From assembly GCA_965250275.1 (NCBI GenBank), contig OZ252297.1, positions 1,736,001 through 1,800,000 on the forward strand: DNA of 64,000 nt, in the 5' to 3' direction. Each line of letters begins with the position of its first letter. Position 1 is the first letter of the stretch. This document shows positions 52,366 through 61,940 of this stretch, piece after piece. This DNA comes from G965250275 sp965250275. Lineage in GTDB: Bacteria; Pseudomonadota; Alphaproteobacteria; Rhodobacterales; Rhodobacteraceae. The position numbers and the translations under genes are program-made. The notes beneath the pieces were generated by a model, which was not told the DNA's origin, searched no databases, and worked only from the letters and a program-made list of their open reading frames with translations.

Positions 52366-52761
52366 CTAGTCTGAGTTCTCGCGATGACCACGTTTCAACG
52401 CGACAAGAAACGCGAAAGCCGCTGACCGATGCGACTTGGACAGCGTGCTGTAATGGCCGACCATTTCGTCCACCTGTGCAGGCAAAGGGCGTGCCGCGGC
52501 CGGAGCTGGGCCGCTAAACGGCTCGTCCCGAACTCTGCCGAACAACCCTTCGACCTGCACGTCGAGCGCTTCGGCGATCTGAAAGAGCTGCAACGCGGTT
52601 GCGCGCCGGCTTCCATTCTCAAACGCGGCAATCGTGTGCACCGAAAGTCCCAGTGATCTCGCAAGATCTCCGTGCGAGACACCCCGCTTTGACCGCTCCT
52701 CGGCAATCCCCCTGCCCAACAAGACGTCGATTTGGCTCATTTGCGGTACACTCTGTGTCAT
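52366..52761 (-). CDS. XRE-family regulator upstream of luxR
   Basis: A 131-residue protein with an HTH_3 domain at about 15-75 (GIAEERSKRGVSHGDLARSL and GLSVHTIAAFENGSRRATAL). The C-terminal half (LPAQVDEMVGHYSTLSKSHR) is not recognised. It lies directly upstream of luxR on the same strand, 46 nt from its TTG start, so it may regulate or be cotranscribed with the quorum-sensing genes. This is inference from position. Confidence 0.8.
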   Translation of the reverse strand: MTQSVPQMSQIDVLLGRGIAEERSKRGVSHGDLARSLGLSVHTIAAFENGSRRATALQLFQIAEALDVQVEGLFGRVRDEPFSGPAPAAARPLPAQVDEMVGHYSTLSKSHRSAAFAFLVALKRGHRENSD

Positions 52762-52975
52762 GTCGCATCAGTTTTCTTCAACGTAGTATAGCGAAATCAC
52801 GGTTGCGCGAACCAGAAGAATTTGCGGAAAGTCCTGCACTGCAGTTTTTTGCCCACCCTCCGCAGAACCTTCGGTGAAAATGCGGGCGGCGACGGTCGTC
52901 TGAAGGCCTTCTTGACCTTGCGGATACCAGCTTTTAGAAGCGCGCCCCTATCATCAGAATCAGGAGGGCTTGGGC

Positions 52976-54232
52976 ATGGCTTCGCATGGCCACGTGTTGG
53001 GTATTGATTTCGGCACCTCCAACTCTGCCGCCGCCTATCTGGACGGAAATGTGCCGCGGATGATCGATGTGGGGTGTGGTCAGCAAACCATTCCGACCGC
53101 ATTCTTTTTTGACTTCGAAACCCGGCAGACATTGATTGGTGAACCGGCCAACGCAGCACTCTTGGATGGGGCAGAGGGACGGTTCATGCGTGCGCTCAAA
53201 CGTGTGTTGGGAACGACCCTGATGCACGAAAAGCGTCAGATCCTGAATGAGCGTGTCACATTCGTGGACATCATTGCCCGCTTTCTGGGGCAGATCAAAG
53301 AGCGCGCAGAGGCCGATTCTGGCCTGATTTTCGACCGCGCGGTGTCCGGGCGCCCGGTCGTGTTTCACCGGGCCGGTGACCCGCGCGAGGAACAGGCCGA
53401 AGCGGATCTCAGGGCCTGCTATCTGGCCGCAGGCTTTAAAGATGTGATCTTTGTTCCTGAGCCTGAGGCGGCAGCGCTTGCCAGCGGGGTGTCTTTGCAG
53501 CAGGGCGAAACGGGTCTGATCGTAGATATCGGCGGCGGCACGTCAGACTTTTCGCTCTTCCGCGCGGAACAGGACCGTATCACCATCCTTGCGAACTATG
53601 GCGTGCGGATCGGTGGGACCGACTTCGACCGGTCGATCAGCATTGATCGGGTCATGCCGCTTCTTGGTAAGGGCACTGCTCTGCGTAAAACGATTGGCCC
53701 CGGAACCTCGCCTGCGCCCAACGCAATCTTTAACGACTTGGCAACTTGGGAGAAAATTCCGTTTCTCTACACCGCTGCGAACCGGAGGATGGCGCAAGAG
53801 ATGACGCGCCTGGCAGAAGAGCCGGAGAAATTGCGGCGGCTCGAAATCGTGTTGAGCGAAGAATTGGGCCACGACCTCGCTTTTTCCGTGGAACGCGGGA
53901 AGATCGGGGCCAACTCCGCCGGTGCCGCTTCTCAGATTGATCTTGAGCACGTCGAACCCGGCCTGCGCGCCTCTCTGAACGATCAGGCCATGGCCTCAAT
54001 CCTCGCTCCGCATTCCCATGCGCTCAGCACCGGGGTTCAGGAGACGATGAAATTGGCTGGGGTCGAGCCGTCGCGCGTGGATCACGTGATTTACGTTGGC
54101 GGGTCCAGTCTGATGACAATGGTCTCGGACACCATGAAGTCCCAGTTGGCCGCGGCGCGGCATTCTTTTTCGCAGGTCTTTACGGTCGTGACTGAGGGGC
54201 TGGCTTTGGCAACAACCCGAATGGGTCGCTGA
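52976..54232 (+). CDS. Hsp70-like protein (YegD family)
   Basis: A 418-residue protein from ATG 52976, with AGGAGGG at 52962-52968. The actin-like ATPase domain has the Hsp70 signatures GIDFGTSNSAAA at the start, VDIGGGTSDFSLF in the middle, and IYVGGSSLMTMVSD near the end. The substrate-binding domain of DnaK is missing, as in E. coli YegD. The function is unknown. It stands alone between a minus-strand XRE gene and the SRPBCC gene. Confidence 0.9.
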   Translation: MASHGHVLGIDFGTSNSAAAYLDGNVPRMIDVGCGQQTIPTAFFFDFETRQTLIGEPANAALLDGAEGRFMRALKRVLGTTLMHEKRQILNERVTFVDIIARFLGQIKERAEADSGLIFDRAVSGRPVVFHRAGDPREEQAEADLRACYLAAGFKDVIFVPEPEAAALASGVSLQQGETGLIVDIGGGTSDFSLFRAEQDRITILANYGVRIGGTDFDRSISIDRVMPLLGKGTALRKTIGPGTSPAPNAIFNDLATWEKIPFLYTAANRRMAQEMTRLAEEPEKLRRLEIVLSEELGHDLAFSVERGKIGANSAGAASQIDLEHVEPGLRASLNDQAMASILAPHSHALSTGVQETMKLAGVEPSRVDHVIYVGGSSLMTMVSDTMKSQLAAARHSFSQVFTVVTEGLALATTRMGR

Positions 54233-54317
54233 GACTAGGTCGCGTTCCTGCGCCGATGCGAGGCCGCGGCCGTGAAAACAGCCGATGCCTCGATCCGTCG
54301 TTTGGACGACAAAGATA

Positions 54318-54779
54318 TCAGGCCAGTTGCGGCTGTTTGGCGAAGTCGAGAAACTTCTGCAAAACACCATCCCAGCCCTCGCGATAGGCCTTTGCTGTCT
54401 CAATGCCGGCCGCCACGAGCTTGTCAAACCCGTCATGAACCAGATCGACACGCGTCCCGTCGGCATCGGGCATGAAGGTGATCGACACCGTGGTTGCCTC
54501 TGCCGGATCGCGCCCCACATACCAGTCGAAGGAAAACCGCGCGCCCGGCGTCCAATCTGTGATGGTGGCCCAATCCGCGGTGGTGCCATCGCTTTTGGTC
54601 TCCGTGATTTTGCCCCCTGTGCGTTGTTCTATGGATACGGACCGGGCAGTTTTGCCGCCCTGTGCCGATAGGGAATGCGTGTCGAGGGGCCACCACTTGG
54701 AGATGTCACGGACGAAGATCTCAAAGGCATCCTGAGGGGGTAGCGGCACGTGCACGGTTTTCTCAATCTTGGGGATCAT
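54318..54779 (-). CDS. SRPBCC (AHSA1-like) domain protein
   Basis: A 153-residue protein with a START/AHSA1-like fold: KTVHVPLPPQDAFEIFVRDI at the start, PGARFSFDWYVGRDPAEATTV in the sheet and the C-terminal helix WDGVLQKFLDFAKQ. Such proteins bind small ligands or partner with toxins of the stress type; the ligand is unknown. It overlaps the ArsR gene by 17 nt, which forms a common regulator-effector pair. Confidence 0.85.
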   Translation of the reverse strand: MIPKIEKTVHVPLPPQDAFEIFVRDISKWWPLDTHSLSAQGGKTARSVSIEQRTGGKITETKSDGTTADWATITDWTPGARFSFDWYVGRDPAEATTVSITFMPDADGTRVDLVHDGFDKLVAAGIETAKAYREGWDGVLQKFLDFAKQPQLA

Positions 54780-55134
54780 TTGAGGTCTCCTTTGAAGGGC
54801 CTATTGGTGATGCAGGGGGTGTGTTGGTCTGGGCCTGTGCGGCAAAGGATGCCAATGCATCCTCCCACAACAGGTCGAAATACCGGCGCAGATCAGCCAC
54901 GGCCGTTGGCGCAAGCGTGTAGAGCCGGCGCGTTCCGGACGCCTGAACTGTAAGCAAACCGCAATCTGTGAGGACGCGAAGATGCTGCGAGACGGCGGGG
55001 CGCGAAACCGGCAAATCACCCGCCAGATCTCCGACTGATCGAGGGCCATCGCGCAACTGCCCGACGATCGCGCGGCGTGTCGGATCGGCCAATGCGGATA
55101 AAGCCAGTTCAGTGCTTGCGACTCCGTAAGTCAT
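54763..55134 (-). CDS. ArsR-family regulator
   Basis: A 123-residue winged-helix regulator: ALADPTRRAIVGQLRDGPRS, and LPVSRPAVSQHLRVLTDCGLL as the recognition unit. No metal-binding Cys pattern is visible, so it is unlikely to be a metal sensor. It is the first gene of the pair with the SRPBCC protein, with a 17-nt overlap, and is divergent to clpP. Confidence 0.87.
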   Translation of the reverse strand: MTYGVASTELALSALADPTRRAIVGQLRDGPRSVGDLAGDLPVSRPAVSQHLRVLTDCGLLTVQASGTRRLYTLAPTAVADLRRYFDLLWEDALASFAAQAQTNTPPASPIGPSKETSNDPQD

Positions 55135-55270
55135 GGCTTACGGTAACCGGACACTTACCGCCGGTCAATCGCGCAGGTCTCAGTGGCCCTTGAAGCTCCA
55201 CCAGCGGCAAACTAAGACTCACTCAACCCAATACGGGTATCGCCAATCTGACAACGTGAAGGCAGGCAGG

Positions 55271-55903
55271 ATGTACGATCCAATCGACACATACATGAAT
55301 ACACTCGTCCCCATGGTGGTCGAACAGACCAGCCGGGGGGAGCGGGCCTACGACATCTTTTCGCGCCTGCTCAAGGAACGGATCGTTTTTATCAACGGAC
55401 CGATCCATGACGGCATGAGCCATCTGGTGGTGGCCCAGCTGCTGCATCTGGAAGCGGAGAACCCTTCAAAAGAGATCAGCATCTACATCAATTCACCGGG
55501 CGGCGTGGTGACAAGTGGATTGTCGATCTACGACACGATGCAGTACATCAAGCCCAAGGTCAGCACATTGTGCATTGGCCAGGCCGGATCGATGGGTTCG
55601 GTGCTTCTTGCCGGGGGCGAGACAGGCATGCGGTTTGCGCTGCCCAACAGCCGGATCATGGTTCATCAGCCTTCGGGTGGATTTCAGGGTCAGGCCAGCG
55701 ACATCATGATTCATGCGGCCGAGACCCAAAAGCTCAAGGACCGCCTTTACGACATCTATGTCAAGCACACCGGGCAAACCAAAAAGGCTGTCGAGAAAGC
55801 GCTCGACCGGGACAATTTCATGTCCCCGGAAGAGGCAAAGGAGTGGGGTCACATCGACGAAATCGTCGAGAATCGGGCCAAATCAGACGACGAAGATGCT
55901 TGA
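55271..55903 (+). CDS. clpP: ATP-dependent Clp protease proteolytic subunit
   Basis: A 210-residue serine protease. ATG 55271 gives the standard N-terminus (MYDPIDTYMNTLVPMVVEQT). The catalytic Ser is in QAGSMGSVLL and His in IMVHQPSGG, with the Asp further on in the handle region (DRDNFMSPEEA). It forms a tetradecamer that is fed by ClpX, encoded next. A strong terminator separates it from clpX, so the two may use separate promoters. The 136-bp upstream gap holds its promoter. Confidence 0.97.
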   Translation: MYDPIDTYMNTLVPMVVEQTSRGERAYDIFSRLLKERIVFINGPIHDGMSHLVVAQLLHLEAENPSKEISIYINSPGGVVTSGLSIYDTMQYIKPKVSTLCIGQAGSMGSVLLAGGETGMRFALPNSRIMVHQPSGGFQGQASDIMIHAAETQKLKDRLYDIYVKHTGQTKKAVEKALDRDNFMSPEEAKEWGHIDEIVENRAKSDDEDA

Positions 55904-55925
55904 TCTCACAGCACAGTGAAACGGC

Positions 55926-55957
55926 ATGGCTTCACGTCATCGCGTGAAGCCATTTTT
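55926..55957 (+). terminator. Intrinsic terminator of clpP
   Basis: An 11-bp stem (55926-55936 with 55943-55953) around a 6-nt loop is followed by TTTT. It lies 23 nt after the clpP stop. Confidence 0.85.
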
Positions 55958-56059
55958 GCGATTGTGGTGCCCGAACCGCTGTCCTAAGCTGCCCTAACGG
56001 TGGCAGCACATGCCCCTGCACCGGGGCCCCGGCGCAAATCGAAGACCGAAAGGTGGACC

Positions 56060-57328
<1,269 letters not shown>

Positions 57329-57353
57329 AGCGTGCAGACCGCGAGGTTACACA

Positions 57354-57382
57354 CGGCGCAGGCGACTGCGCCGTTTTCTTTT
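57354..57382 (+). terminator. Intrinsic terminator of clpX
   Basis: CGGCGCAG (57354-57361) and CTGCGCCG (57366-57373) form an 8-bp stem with loop GCGA, followed by TTTTCTTTT. It ends directly at the Shine-Dalgarno region of the ridA-like gene. Confidence 0.85.
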
Positions 57383-57392
57383 GGAGGGAGAG

Positions 57393-57770
57393 ATGATCAG
57401 ACGCATTTCGGGTGACAGCCCGTTTGAAGCGCGCGTGGGGTACTGCCGTGCCGTTGTGGCGGGCGGATTTGTCCATGTCGCCGGCACGGTTGGGCAGGGG
57501 GATGACGTGGTCGGGCAATGCCGCTCGGCGCTGGAGACGATTGCAACGGCGCTTGGAAAGGCCGGATGCACCTTCAAAGACGTGGTGCGGATCACCTACA
57601 TGCTGCCCGACCGCACCGAGTTTGAGCCCTGCTGGCCCTTGCTGTCAGAGGCTTTTGGCGCAAATCCGCCGGCCGCTACGATGATCGAGTGCGGGCTGAT
57701 CGACCCGCGTTTCCGCATCGAGATCGAAGTGACCGCGCTTCTGCCGGGAGACGACAGCGCCGCTCGTTAA
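57393..57770 (+). CDS. RidA-family (YjgF/UK114) protein
   Basis: A 125-residue protein from ATG 57393, with GGAGGGAG at 57383. It has the RidA fold pattern (VGYCRAVVAGGFVHVAGTVG, and DPRFRIEIEVTALLP with the family Arg). True RidA hydrolyses reactive enamines from PLP enzymes; several subfamilies lack this activity. The Arg that binds the substrate carboxylate seems to be present (DPRFRIEIE). It is separated from clpX by a terminator. Confidence 0.85.
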   Translation: MIRRISGDSPFEARVGYCRAVVAGGFVHVAGTVGQGDDVVGQCRSALETIATALGKAGCTFKDVVRITYMLPDRTEFEPCWPLLSEAFGANPPAATMIECGLIDPRFRIEIEVTALLPGDDSAAR

Positions 57771-57909
57771 CGAAGGTGGCTGCCACTACAGTCGTAACGT
57801 CGGGAGTGGCGGTCCTACGGCAATTGGGCGCCGGTCGCGCGCCCATCGCCACTGGACCTTGGCGCGCCAATCGGCCATATCTGCTGACAGTTATTCACGG
57901 GAGCTCCGC

Positions 57910-58293
57910 ATGGGGATCAAGGACACATTGCTGCGCGCGTTCACATGGTGGAACGGGCAGACCCTGAACACCCAAATCTGGACCGCGCGCAAGGGCGTGA
58001 AAGTGGGCGAGGACTCCGAGGGCAACGTGTTCTACCGCACGGCCGACGACTCGCGTCGGTGGGTGATTTTCAACGGCGAGGCTGAAGCCAGCCGGGTCAG
58101 CCCGGACTGGCATGGTTGGCTGCATCGGACCTGGGATGAGCCTCCGACCGACAAACCTCTTCCCCACAAGGCCTGGCAGAAACCGCATCAGGAAAACCTG
58201 ACGGGCACCGTTGAGGCCTACGCGCCGGCCGGTTCGATCCGCCGCGCAGATCCCGTTTCCCGCTCCGACTACGAGGCATGGAGCCCCGAGTAA
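57910..58293 (+). CDS. NDUFA12-like NADH:ubiquinone oxidoreductase accessory subunit
   Basis: A 127-residue protein from ATG 57910. It matches the alphaproteobacterial homologue of mitochondrial complex I subunit NDUFA12 (17.2 kDa): FTWWNGQTLNTQIWTARKG, VGEDSEGNVFYRT, RRWVIFNG, and PDWHGWLHRTWDEPP. It stabilises the peripheral arm of complex I. The main nuo operon is not in the window. It is 10 nt upstream of mlaD. Confidence 0.93.
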   Translation: MGIKDTLLRAFTWWNGQTLNTQIWTARKGVKVGEDSEGNVFYRTADDSRRWVIFNGEAEASRVSPDWHGWLHRTWDEPPTDKPLPHKAWQKPHQENLTGTVEAYAPAGSIRRADPVSRSDYEAWSPE

Positions 58294-58303
58294 GGCACGC
58301 GCA

Positions 58304-58753
58304 ATGTCCCATACAATGACAGAAGTTCTGGTCGGCGGCACCGTTCTGGCCGCAGCCCTTGGGTTCGCAATCTATGCCGGGCAGGCCACCGGTGTGTCGG
58401 GTGGCACCAGCGGCTATGAACTCAATGCAAGCTTTCGTTCGCTCGAGGGTGTGTCGGTGGGCACGGATGTGCGGCTGGCCGGTGTGAAGGTGGGCACGGT
58501 AACCGGCATGGTTCTGAACCCCGAGACCTATCGCGCCGACACCACATTTTCAGTGAACGATGGAATCTTGATCCCCGACGACAGTGCGGTCATCGTCTCG
58601 TCCGAAGGGCTGCTGGGCGGAAACTTCGTCGAGGTGATGCCGGGCGGCTCCCCGTTTTACTTTGAGCCCGGGGATTCCGTCGAAGATACGCAGGGCGCAG
58701 TGAGCCTGATTTCGCTCTTGCTCAAGTTCGTGTCCGGTGAGGGTGGCGAATGA
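58304..58753 (+). CDS. mlaD: MlaD, phospholipid transport substrate-binding protein
   Basis: A 149-residue MCE-domain protein with one N-terminal membrane helix (TEVLVGGTVLAAALGFAIYAG) and a single MCE domain (YELNASFRSLEGVSVGTDVRLAGVKVGTV, given by its ends YELNASF and GVKVGTV). MlaD hexamers sit with the MlaFE transporter in the inner membrane and carry phospholipids to or from the outer membrane. mlaE/mlaF are not in the window. ATG 58304 is chosen; ATG 58316 is also possible. Its stop overlaps the DUF2155 start (ATGA at 58750-58753). Confidence 0.92.
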   Translation: MSHTMTEVLVGGTVLAAALGFAIYAGQATGVSGGTSGYELNASFRSLEGVSVGTDVRLAGVKVGTVTGMVLNPETYRADTTFSVNDGILIPDDSAVIVSSEGLLGGNFVEVMPGGSPFYFEPGDSVEDTQGAVSLISLLLKFVSGEGGE

Positions 58754-59112
58754 TCCGCGCTCTTGCCCTCTTGCTTTGCCTGATCGTGCCGGCGACTCTG
58801 GCGGGCAGCGAGACGGCACAATCCGGACAAGGCGCGGTGTTGCGGGGTCTGGATAAGGTCAGCGGCAAGACCGTTGATGTTGAGATGCGCTCGGGCGGCA
58901 CGGCACAAGTGTTCGATTTGTGGGTGGCCTTGTCCGATTGCCGGTATCCGGCAGAAAACCCGACCGGCGACGCTTTCGCATACATGACGATCAATCAGGA
59001 AGGCGGAAATGCGTTGCTGTTCGAGGGATGGATGGTGGCGTCTTCGCCGGCGCTGAACGCACTGGATCATGCGCGCTATGACGTCTGGGTGATCCGCTGT
59101 ATGACCTCCTGA
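58750..59112 (+). CDS. Exported DUF2155 protein
   Basis: A 120-residue protein with signal peptide MIRALALLLCLIVPATLA. The body has the DUF2155 pattern: GAVLRGLDKVSGKTVDVEM, LWVALSDCRYPAENPTGDAF and DHARYDVWVIRCM with two conserved cysteines. The role is unknown, but it is regularly found after mlaD and near aat/accBC in Rhodobacterales. Its 3' end overlaps that of the convergent aat gene by 37 nt. Confidence 0.87.
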   Translation: MIRALALLLCLIVPATLAGSETAQSGQGAVLRGLDKVSGKTVDVEMRSGGTAQVFDLWVALSDCRYPAENPTGDAFAYMTINQEGGNALLFEGWMVASSPALNALDHARYDVWVIRCMTS

Positions 59113-59708
59113 GCCGAAGGAATCGCCGGAGCAGAAAAGTCCGCGTTGAGGGCCACGGCGTCGCGCAGACGCGCCTGATAGGCGGCGCGAGAGATCTCGA
59201 TGCAGCCCAATGATGCAAGGTGCTCGGTTACAAACTGCGTGTCAAAAAGCGTGAAACCGGCGCGCTTCAGTCGATCCACCAAAAACGCCAGTGCAATCTT
59301 TGAGGCGTCGGTGCGCCTTGAAAACATGCTCTCTCCGAAAAAAGCGGCACCCAGAACGACACCATAGACGCCGCCGACCAGTTCCGCTCCATCCCAGATC
59401 TCCAGGGAATGGGCATACCCCGCTTTGTGCAGTGCAATGTAGTGCTGGCGGATTTCCGCGCTGATCCAGGTCTCCGCACGGTCGGCGCAACCATCGACAA
59501 CGCCCGCGAAGTCCTCGTCCACCGATACCCGATAGGGCATCCGGCGCATGCGCCGCGCCAGCGACCTCGAAATGTGAAATCCATCCAGTGGAATGATGCC
59601 CCGCTTGCGCGGGTCGACCCAAAACACCTCGTGATCGTTGCGGTGCTCTGCCATCGGGAAGATGCCGATGGAATAGGCATGCAGCAGCAGTTCGGGTGAG
59701 AGGCTCAT
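59076..59708 (-). CDS. aat: Leucyl/phenylalanyl-tRNA-protein transferase
   Basis: A 210-residue enzyme that adds Leu or Phe to proteins with N-terminal Lys or Arg, marking them for ClpA/ClpP in the N-end rule pathway. Family motifs are AYSIGIFPMAEHRNDHEVFWVD near the start (given in part), HSLEIWDGAELVGGVYGV and ESMFSRRTDASKIAL. It overlaps the DUF2155 gene at the 3' end and is upstream of nothing on its strand before accC. Confidence 0.93.
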   Translation of the reverse strand: MSLSPELLLHAYSIGIFPMAEHRNDHEVFWVDPRKRGIIPLDGFHISRSLARRMRRMPYRVSVDEDFAGVVDGCADRAETWISAEIRQHYIALHKAGYAHSLEIWDGAELVGGVYGVVLGAAFFGESMFSRRTDASKIALAFLVDRLKRAGFTLFDTQFVTEHLASLGCIEISRAAYQARLRDAVALNADFSAPAIPSAQEVIQRITQTS

Positions 59709-59764
59709 TGCGCGGGTCCGGACGATGGCCGCAGTCTAGTGACGGTGACGGATTCGCGAAACCG

Positions 59765-61117
59765 TCACTCCTGCGCTTTCTGGGCGTCCAGCCATTGCTC
59801 CAGCCAGTGGATGTTGTAGTCGCCGGTCTGGATGTCCTTTTCGCGCAGCAATGCGTCAAAAAGCGGAACGGTTGTATCAATGCCGTCCACAATCAGCTCG
59901 CCAAGGGCACGGTGCAGACGTGCCAGCGCCTCCGGGCGGTCACGCCCGTGCACTATGAGTTTGGCGATCAGGCTGTCGTAGTAAGGCGGGATTTTGTACC
60001 CGTTGTAGAGTGCTGAATCCATCCGAACGCCCAAACCGCCCGGGGCGTGGTAGGCAGTGATCTGACCGGGGCAGGGCGCAAAATCCGGGAGCTTTTCGGC
60101 ATTGATCCGCACCTCGATCGCATGGCCGTTGATCTGCAGATCGTCCTGCGAAAAAGACATGGGCAAGCCGGCTGCTACACGAATTTGCTCGCGCACCAGA
60201 TCGACCCCGAAGATACCCTCGGTGACAGGGTGTTCGACCTGCAGGCGCGTGTTCATCTCGATGAAGTAGAACTCGCCGTTCTCGTAAAGAAACTCGATGG
60301 TTCCTGCGCCAATGTAGTTGATCTTGGCCACGGCATCGGCACAGACCTTGCCGATCCGCGCGCGTTCTTCGGGTGTGATGGCGGGCCCCGGCGCTTCTTC
60401 GAACACCTTCTGGTGGCGGCGCTGCAACGAGCAATCGCGTTCGCCCAGATGCACGGCGTTGCCTTTGCCATCTCCAAAGACTTGGATTTCGATATGGCGC
60501 GGTGTTGTGAGGTACTTCTCGATATAGACTTCGTCGTTGCCGAACGCGGCTTTGCCTTCGGCGCGCGCTGTCTGGAACGCGCTTTCCATATCGTCCGCGG
60601 TCTGGGCCACTTTCATGCCGCGCCCGCCGCCGCCGGCCGTCGCTTTGATGATCACCGGATACCCGATCTCTTCGCCGAGTGCCTTGGCGGTCTCCAGATC
60701 GGGCACGCCACCTTCCGACCCCGGAACGCAAGGCACACCCAGGGCGCGCATGGTTTCCTTGGCAGTGATCTTGTCGCCCATGATGCTGATATGCTCAGCG
60801 GTGGGGCCGATGAACGTGATGTCGTGGTCCTGAACAATCTGAACAAACTGGGCGTTCTCGCTCAGAAACCCATAGCCGGGATGGATCGCTTCGGCCCCTG
60901 TGATCTCGCAGGCGGACATGATGGCCGGGACCGAAAGATAACTCTGCGGGCTGGGTGGCGGGCCGATGCAGACGGATTCGTCCGCCATTCGAACATGCAT
61001 GGCATCGCTGTCGGCGGTGGAATGCACCGCAACGGACTCGATTCCCATTTCGCGCGCGGCACGGATCACCCGCAACGCGATCTCACCGCGGTTGGCGACC
61101 AGAATTTTGCTGAACAT
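59765..61117 (-). CDS. accC: Acetyl-CoA carboxylase biotin carboxylase subunit
   Basis: A 450-residue ATP-grasp enzyme that carboxylates the biotin on AccB in the first step of fatty acid synthesis. Motifs: ILVANRGEIALRVIRA at the start, the ATP-binding loop KATAGGGGRGMKV, the RDCSLQRRHQKVFEEAP segment and the EMNTRLQVEHPVTE site. ATG 61117 is used; TTG 61123 would add two residues. It lies 9 nt downstream of accB. Confidence 0.96.
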   Translation of the reverse strand: MFSKILVANRGEIALRVIRAAREMGIESVAVHSTADSDAMHVRMADESVCIGPPPSPQSYLSVPAIMSACEITGAEAIHPGYGFLSENAQFVQIVQDHDITFIGPTAEHISIMGDKITAKETMRALGVPCVPGSEGGVPDLETAKALGEEIGYPVIIKATAGGGGRGMKVAQTADDMESAFQTARAEGKAAFGNDEVYIEKYLTTPRHIEIQVFGDGKGNAVHLGERDCSLQRRHQKVFEEAPGPAITPEERARIGKVCADAVAKINYIGAGTIEFLYENGEFYFIEMNTRLQVEHPVTEGIFGVDLVREQIRVAAGLPMSFSQDDLQINGHAIEVRINAEKLPDFAPCPGQITAYHAPGGLGVRMDSALYNGYKIPPYYDSLIAKLIVHGRDRPEALARLHRALGELIVDGIDTTVPLFDALLREKDIQTGDYNIHWLEQWLDAQKAQE

Positions 61118-61126
61118 GGACAACCC

Positions 61127-61627
61127 TTACTCGATGATGACCAACGGCGTGCCGAACTCCACCGCGGCGCCATCCTCCACGAGGACCCGTTTGACCGTAC
61201 CGGAGCGTGGCGCGGGGATGTGGTTCATGGTTTTCATCGCTTCCACAATCAGGAGCGTATCACCTTCGGCAACTGTTGTTCCGACGCTGATAAAGGCCGG
61301 CGCGTTGGGTTCAGGCTGCATATAGACCGTGCCCACCATGGGCGAGGTGACTGCGCCGGGATGGCTGGCCGGATCTTCAGAAGCCTCCGGGGCTGACGGC
61401 GCGGGCGCGGGGGCGGCAGCCGGTGCTGCAACCGCAGCAGGGGCCTGAACCGCAATCGGTGCGGCCGCAGCAACTGGTTGCGCTGCGGCGCGGCTGACTC
61501 GCACGTTCAGGCTGTCATCTTCGCCGTATTCGCGTTTGACCTGCAGTTCGCTCAGGTCGTTGTCCCGCAACAACTCCGCCAGCGCCTTGATGAATGCCAC
61601 GTCGGCGTCGTGCTTGTTCTCTGTCAT
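61127..61627 (-). CDS. accB: Acetyl-CoA carboxylase biotin carboxyl carrier protein
   Basis: A 166-residue carrier from ATG 61627. An N-terminal helical part (VAFIKALAELLRDNDLSELQ) is followed by an Ala/Pro-rich linker, and the biotinyl domain has the modified lysine in VEAMKTMNHI. It carries carboxybiotin between AccC and the AccAD carboxyltransferase. The start at 61699 lies in the leader and is not used. Confidence 0.95.
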   Translation of the reverse strand: MTENKHDADVAFIKALAELLRDNDLSELQVKREYGEDDSLNVRVSRAAAQPVAAAAPIAVQAPAAVAAPAAAPAPAPSAPEASEDPASHPGAVTSPMVGTVYMQPEPNAPAFISVGTTVAEGDTLLIVEAMKTMNHIPAPRSGTVKRVLVEDGAAVEFGTPLVIIE

Positions 61628-61940
61628 ACCATCCTCGACCGGTTCCTGCGCGCCTGTCTGATTGCAGACGTTTCTCTGGTGCCCGTGCTTATAGGCCATG
61701 CCAGACGCCGTGAAAAGCGTTGCAAAGCAATATCAGAGGGCCTCGCTGACTCAACGAAAACCTCCCGGGCACCTGAGGGTCGATCATTGACAAGTGGCGG
61801 CAAGGGACAGTCGGGATTGATTACAGTCTGGCGCTTTCGCTAGATGTTTGCCCCGCTGTGGGTCCGACATGTTCGTCAGCGAAAAAAGAAATCAGATCAC
61901 TGCCGGGTGTTCAAAAAGCTTCTGAGTATCAGCACGATCA
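61628..61940. other. Divergent gap between accB and the TPS transporter gene
   Basis: No gene, RNA or terminator could be supported here. It must contain the accBC promoter on the minus strand and the promoter of the secretion pair on the plus strand. The region contains several A-rich stretches near 61755 and 61875. Confidence 0.4.

Noticed and set aside
60047..61396. Long plus-strand frame opposite accC
   Set aside because: It is a shadow of the highly conserved biotin carboxylase gene caused by GC-biased codons. The same holds for long frames opposite the caspase-like gene (23600-25069) and metG (29000-30049).
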